From contig QANY01013250.1 of the NCBI GenBank assembly GCA_003255025.1, positions 2,217,023-2,281,022 of the forward strand: 64,000 bases of DNA, read 5' to 3'. Below, one piece after another: positions 60,421 to 64,000 of this stretch. Position 1 is the stretch's first letter, and the number at the start of each line of letters is the position of its first letter. The notes under the pieces were generated by a model, which saw only the letters and a program-made list of their open reading frames with translations, did no database searches and was not told where the DNA came from. Source of the DNA: Datisca glomerata. Its lineage: Eukaryota > Streptophyta > Magnoliopsida > Cucurbitales > Datiscaceae. The position numbers and the translations under genes are program-made.

Positions 60421-62502
60421 AAACTGGACTTGCTCACACTAGTATCAGAAATTTAAGCCGTTAAACATGGAACAGATGAAGCAAGCGAATGAAGAGAAAC
60501 ATGAGCAGGCACTGCAAAGTTTCATAAAACATTCTAACATTAATGCTTTGAGTAGTAAACTTTAACACATAGTCAAATTCAGATTCAACACAATAAATGT
60601 ACATCTTAAATCTCCTTTGGGCGATACTACGACATACCATTAATCAACAATAATGATGCAAGTATAATTATACTTAATTTGAATAACTATATATACTCTC
60701 ACTAGACATATCTGTTATCTTTAGATATACAAAATAAATCTAATAGAATATATTAATTATCACAATAATGTCAATTCTCCACTGGAATAATTAATCTACC
60801 TTTAGGCAATTCTAAAATATCCATGAAAAATAAACTTTAATATGCTCATGATAGAACACTCTAATATACTGTCATGTCATTTTCCATTAGTATGCATCAA
60901 CAATTCATAGGCAATCAAAATTACTTACATAAACTTAATCCATAAAACTTTATAGTTTGGCTACTTTGGTGACTAACAAACTAACTTAATGTGGACTCGA
61001 AGTATATGAAACTAGTCTCAGTAAATGCATGAAACTGAATTTTATCAAATATATTCATCACATAACACAAGTATATTGAAAGTGGATATATAATCGAATT
61101 CCATAGCGTAACGGATTCAAGACTTCATAAAAACAAAAATAGTGACATTAATATGCATTTTTCTGCAATTTGAAAAGAACCCAAAAATTTAATTTCATAT
61201 ACAATAAGACCCATACTAGGAAAGCCACAATGCATTTCACTTAGGAGCCGTTTGGTTCTCGTAATATAAAATAACCATTACAATTTAATGACGTGCAATT
61301 CAATTACTTGTAAAATATGATTGTCATGTTTGTTTGATTACGCATTGTAATTTATGATGTGATGAGTGATAATTAATGATTGCTATATTTGGTATATGTT
61401 AACTTTTATTGTAAACTTATGTAAATAATAAAAAGTTACTAAAATGTCATTTTAGTCATATATTATCAAAAAATATTTTGACGTGTAGTTTTAACATTAA
61501 TTTTTTAGTTATATATAAATAAATTAATAATGCTAAACTAAATTTACAAAATATTTTTAATCAAATTAATAAAATAAGAGATATAATAAAATATTTTGAC
61601 ATGAAAATTTTAATATTAATTTTAATTATTTTTATTAATATTTAATTAAATTAATATTGCAGGACTAAAATTTAACAAATTTAATTTTAATTAAGATAAA
61701 AATTAATTTTTATTAATATTTTAATTAAAAATAAAAAAATAAATTAATAAAATAAATTTTAACTAATATTTAAATAAGTTCATAATGCTGGGCTAAATTT
61801 TCAAAAAAATAATTCTAATTAAATTAATAAAACAAGAGGTATAATAAAAACATATTTTCACGTGAAAATTAACGTTAATTTTAATTATTTTTATTAATAT
61901 TTAGATAAAAAAATGTTAAACTAAGCATTAATAAAGTTAATTTTAATTAAATTAATAAAATGTGAGAAACAAATATTTCAATGAGGGTATAAACATAATT
62001 TTATTTGATATTAGAATTACAATGACATTGTAAATTAGGATTGCTTTCATTTTATTCTGTAATTTAATTGACTTAAAGGATTACAAATTATGATTGCAAC
62101 CTTATTTAAGAAATACTTTAAACAAACATTGAAATTTAGTTACAAAATAATTATAATAGAATTATAAAGGAGAATAACGCAAGATAAACAAGATCTTATA
62201 ATTCAATATCGCATTAACACATATCAAGCATATAAACTTGAATTACCACAATCATGAATAACTTCTTGAATTTGCCGAAGAGATGCAGTGGAAACAAGAA
62301 GAAAAGAAAACTTTATAAACTTGTAGTAGCCAAACGACACCAAATAACCTACCTGTTATCAAAATCAGATTTTTCTTCCAATTCTCGAAATTGCAGAGGA
62401 AAAACAACATAAAAAAATTTTGAAACTGTTCAAAACAAAACTAGAGATTGATCGTAAAGACAGATCATTATTTCAATGAAAAATCATTAATTCTTCAACT
62501 TA
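60421..62502. other. Element C leader region, expanded by an AT-rich insertion
   Basis: Between the primer-binding site and gag; unusually long (2 kb). No coding sequence. Includes a likely MITE at 61245-62165. Confidence 0.5.
61245..62165. mobile_element. AT-rich MITE-like insertion
   Basis: Starts GGAGCCGTTTGGTTCTCG, a sequence style common at the ends of plant MITEs. Diverged 'ttacaat'-rich subterminal regions occur at both sides (61270-61370 and 61985-62165). The centre (61480-61980) holds about three tandem copies of a ~150-bp block with 'tattaattttaattattttta'-type sequence. No terminal partner for the first 18 bases was found, so the right border is uncertain. Confidence 0.4.
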
Positions 62503-62515
62503 GGCTCTAATATCA
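62503..62515 (-). other. Primer-binding site of element C
   Basis: On the - strand TGATATTAGAGCC follows the LTR end; close to TGGTATCAGAGCC. Confidence 0.75.
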
Positions 62516-62517
62516 CG

Positions 62518-62906
62518 TGTAACCAATTCATTTAATTGCAATTCCATTAAACAAACCTCAATCCCCAAATCTTTAGAACTTTATAATTTTTACATAATTG
62601 AATATAAAAAAACTTACCTTGATCCATTATGTATTCTTTGATCCTTGAACAAAATGGTAGGAAGTTAGAGTTTCTCCTTCTATCCATTTCTAATACTTTA
62701 AGTGATGGGTTCTTTGTATTCAGTACTGGGAAGAACAATGACCAAACCCTTTTGTTTTATTTAAGGCTTTTAATTACGCATTTCCATCAAATGTTGCATA
62801 TGTAACTTTCCACGATTAAAATAGATCAATAGGAGTTTTTCACAATTAAACCACAAATATATCATAAACATATAAGATATGTCCATGGCCAAATTACGGT
62901 TTACAA
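62518..62906 (-). mobile_element. Copia element C, 5' LTR (truncated)
   Basis: Matches 47513-47905 closely, but the distal ~280 bases of the LTR are missing, replaced at 62907 by sequence leading into the RVT_3 remnant. Confidence 0.82.
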
Positions 62907-62941
62907 GTTTCTTTTTCTCAAACGATAGAATAAATAATATA

Positions 62942-63565
62942 CTAAGATAGAAAATTACAACCACAACGGAGGCGTATCAAACCAAAGCGTTGAACAAGAT
63001 GAACCAAAAACTCAGCTAACTTATGAGTATAAACATTAAAAGCTCTATTAAAATGAGCAAAAGAAATAAAAGAAAAATCTTTGCTAATGTTGAGGATATC
63101 ATAAACTAGCCCCTTTATATTGAGCAAAAACAACACCATGCCCATTTAACTACTCCACCAATTGCTTGCAATCTGATCAAATATGAATAGAGGTTACTCA
63201 TTGTTGAAGAGAATATAGAAGAATAGTTCGTATGGCTTCTGCTTCTGTTGTAAAGCATCTAAACAAAAACCAATGAAACTACATTCTGCTGCTTTAAAGA
63301 AACCGTCTCTTGAAGAGTACAACCAGCCTGTACCAGCATGTTTAGAAGAAAGAGATCAAGATACATCCACTGCAATTGTATCAAAAGTACGAACAATTGG
63401 TCCATTGACAGAGTGAACAATATCTTCCCTATTTGGAGGACCTTCATAAAAAGAGAGGGAATTTGGAGGAGATACACAAGCATTAACAAATTCATCCATG
63501 TGGTGATGGAAAGATGCAATTGCACTAGTAGGATCAATAACGACATTGGAGAAAACTGCATGGTT
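62942..63565 (-). pseudogene. Plant RVT_3 / RNase H-like domain remnant (LINE-associated)
   Basis: Pieced over frames on the - strand: DTIAVDVS, then HAGTGWLYSSRDGFFKAAEC (about 63350-63290), a degraded SDCKQLVE-type segment (about 63180-63150), and LVYDILNISKDFSFISFAHF with RAFNVYTHKLAEFLV (63115-63010). The order (D..., G-W...RDG...A, DI...SF.H..R..N..AH.LA) fits the RNase H-type-1 domain found in plant LINE-related proteins. Stops and frameshifts; no function. Confidence 0.7.
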
Positions 63566-63599
63566 TTGAACTTTCCATAAACTCCAACAGCAAAAAAAA

Positions 63600-64000
63600 G
63601 GTTAGAATTATATTCATAAAGTATGGTGTAATAACTATTTATAAGTAAACAACTATTTCTTTGACATTTATGTATTACTGAATTTTATGAATAAATTGAA
63701 AGTTTTTTTTAATTAAAGTGTGTTTGTAATTTACTTAAGTTCTGTAACTATTATCAACATAAGAAGAGTAAAAATTGAGTGGTATTTTAGACAAACTTTT
63801 TTGAATAGTTTAGAATGTTATTCGCAGTCTTAGGATCGACAAAACAATTGAATGCAATTATGATGTAGGTTGAACTAAAGGATGCCGGTCTCGGGGCATG
63901 GGAGTTAAGACTCTAACAGTTGACTTAGACATGTTATGGAATATGTTGAATAGACCAGTAACCAATTAATTTATAGTAAAACCATTTAGCTAGCTTTAAA
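63600..64000 (+). mobile_element. Start of a further B/E-family copia LTR, running off the window
   Basis: Colinear with 16235-16640 (tgaataaattgaaag, aaagtgtgtttgtaa, cagtcttaggatcg, atgttgaatagacc). The first bases are mutated (GGTTAGAAT for TGTTGGTAT). Fifth copy of the family in the window. Confidence 0.85.

Noticed and set aside
1..64000. CRISPR arrays, bacterial operons, tRNA or rRNA genes
   Set aside because: Regular repeats found are plant minisatellites without conserved spacers; no tRNA or rRNA gene was recognised by eye, only tRNA-complementary primer-binding sites.

Overview
This window looks like nuclear DNA of a dicot plant. It is AT-rich, its genes are split by GT-AG introns, and it holds plant-specific families (a FAR1-related factor, a UGT74-type glycosyltransferase) among dense Ty1/copia and Ty3/gypsy retrotransposons. 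The retroelements and the UGT resemble what I know from Cucurbitaceae, but I infer that only weakly and the sequence does not prove a genus.

Four cellular genes sit in a gene island at about 18.7-36.5 kb. A three-exon + strand gene encodes a 96-residue single-pass protein, probably the complex I ESSS/NDUFB11 subunit. The other three are on the - strand: a two-exon FAR1-RELATED SEQUENCE gene (749 aa, domesticated MULE transposase), a two-exon UDP-glycosyltransferase of the UGT74 type (456 aa), and a three-exon BRR2A/DExH12 spliceosomal helicase (2167 aa). All reading frames and splice sites join cleanly. The genes are unrelated in function and do not form a pathway cluster.

The left flank (1-18.2 kb) is retrotransposon debris. 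It has a gypsy remnant with a coiled-coil companion ORF, then copia element A (1.9-kb LTRs, gag and integrase lost), fused through a GATTA microhomology to copia element B (partial 5' LTR, decayed gag-pol, complete 3' LTR). The right flank (38.1-64 kb) holds a fold-back repeat array in a MULE-like element, an internally inverted gypsy fragment with an LTR promoter, and a decayed Helitron PIF1-type helicase region with several Helitron-like 3' hairpins. Beyond that lies a 15.4-kb nest: copia element C (- strand, 47.5-62.9 kb) is split inside RNase H by copia element E (48582-56113, 5-bp target duplication, same LTR family as B). E has itself lost gag and reverse transcriptase. The nest is followed by a plant RVT_3-type RNase H pseudogene and a fifth copy of the B/E LTR running off the right edge.

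The most unusual recurring pattern is four separate insertions (9.3, 23.2, 38.1 and 58.2 kb) that each carry an internal array of short palindromes with different sequences. One has 90-bp terminal inverted repeats and an exact 9-bp target duplication (Mutator hallmark) and lies 350 bp upstream of the FAR1-related gene, itself derived from a Mutator-type transposase.
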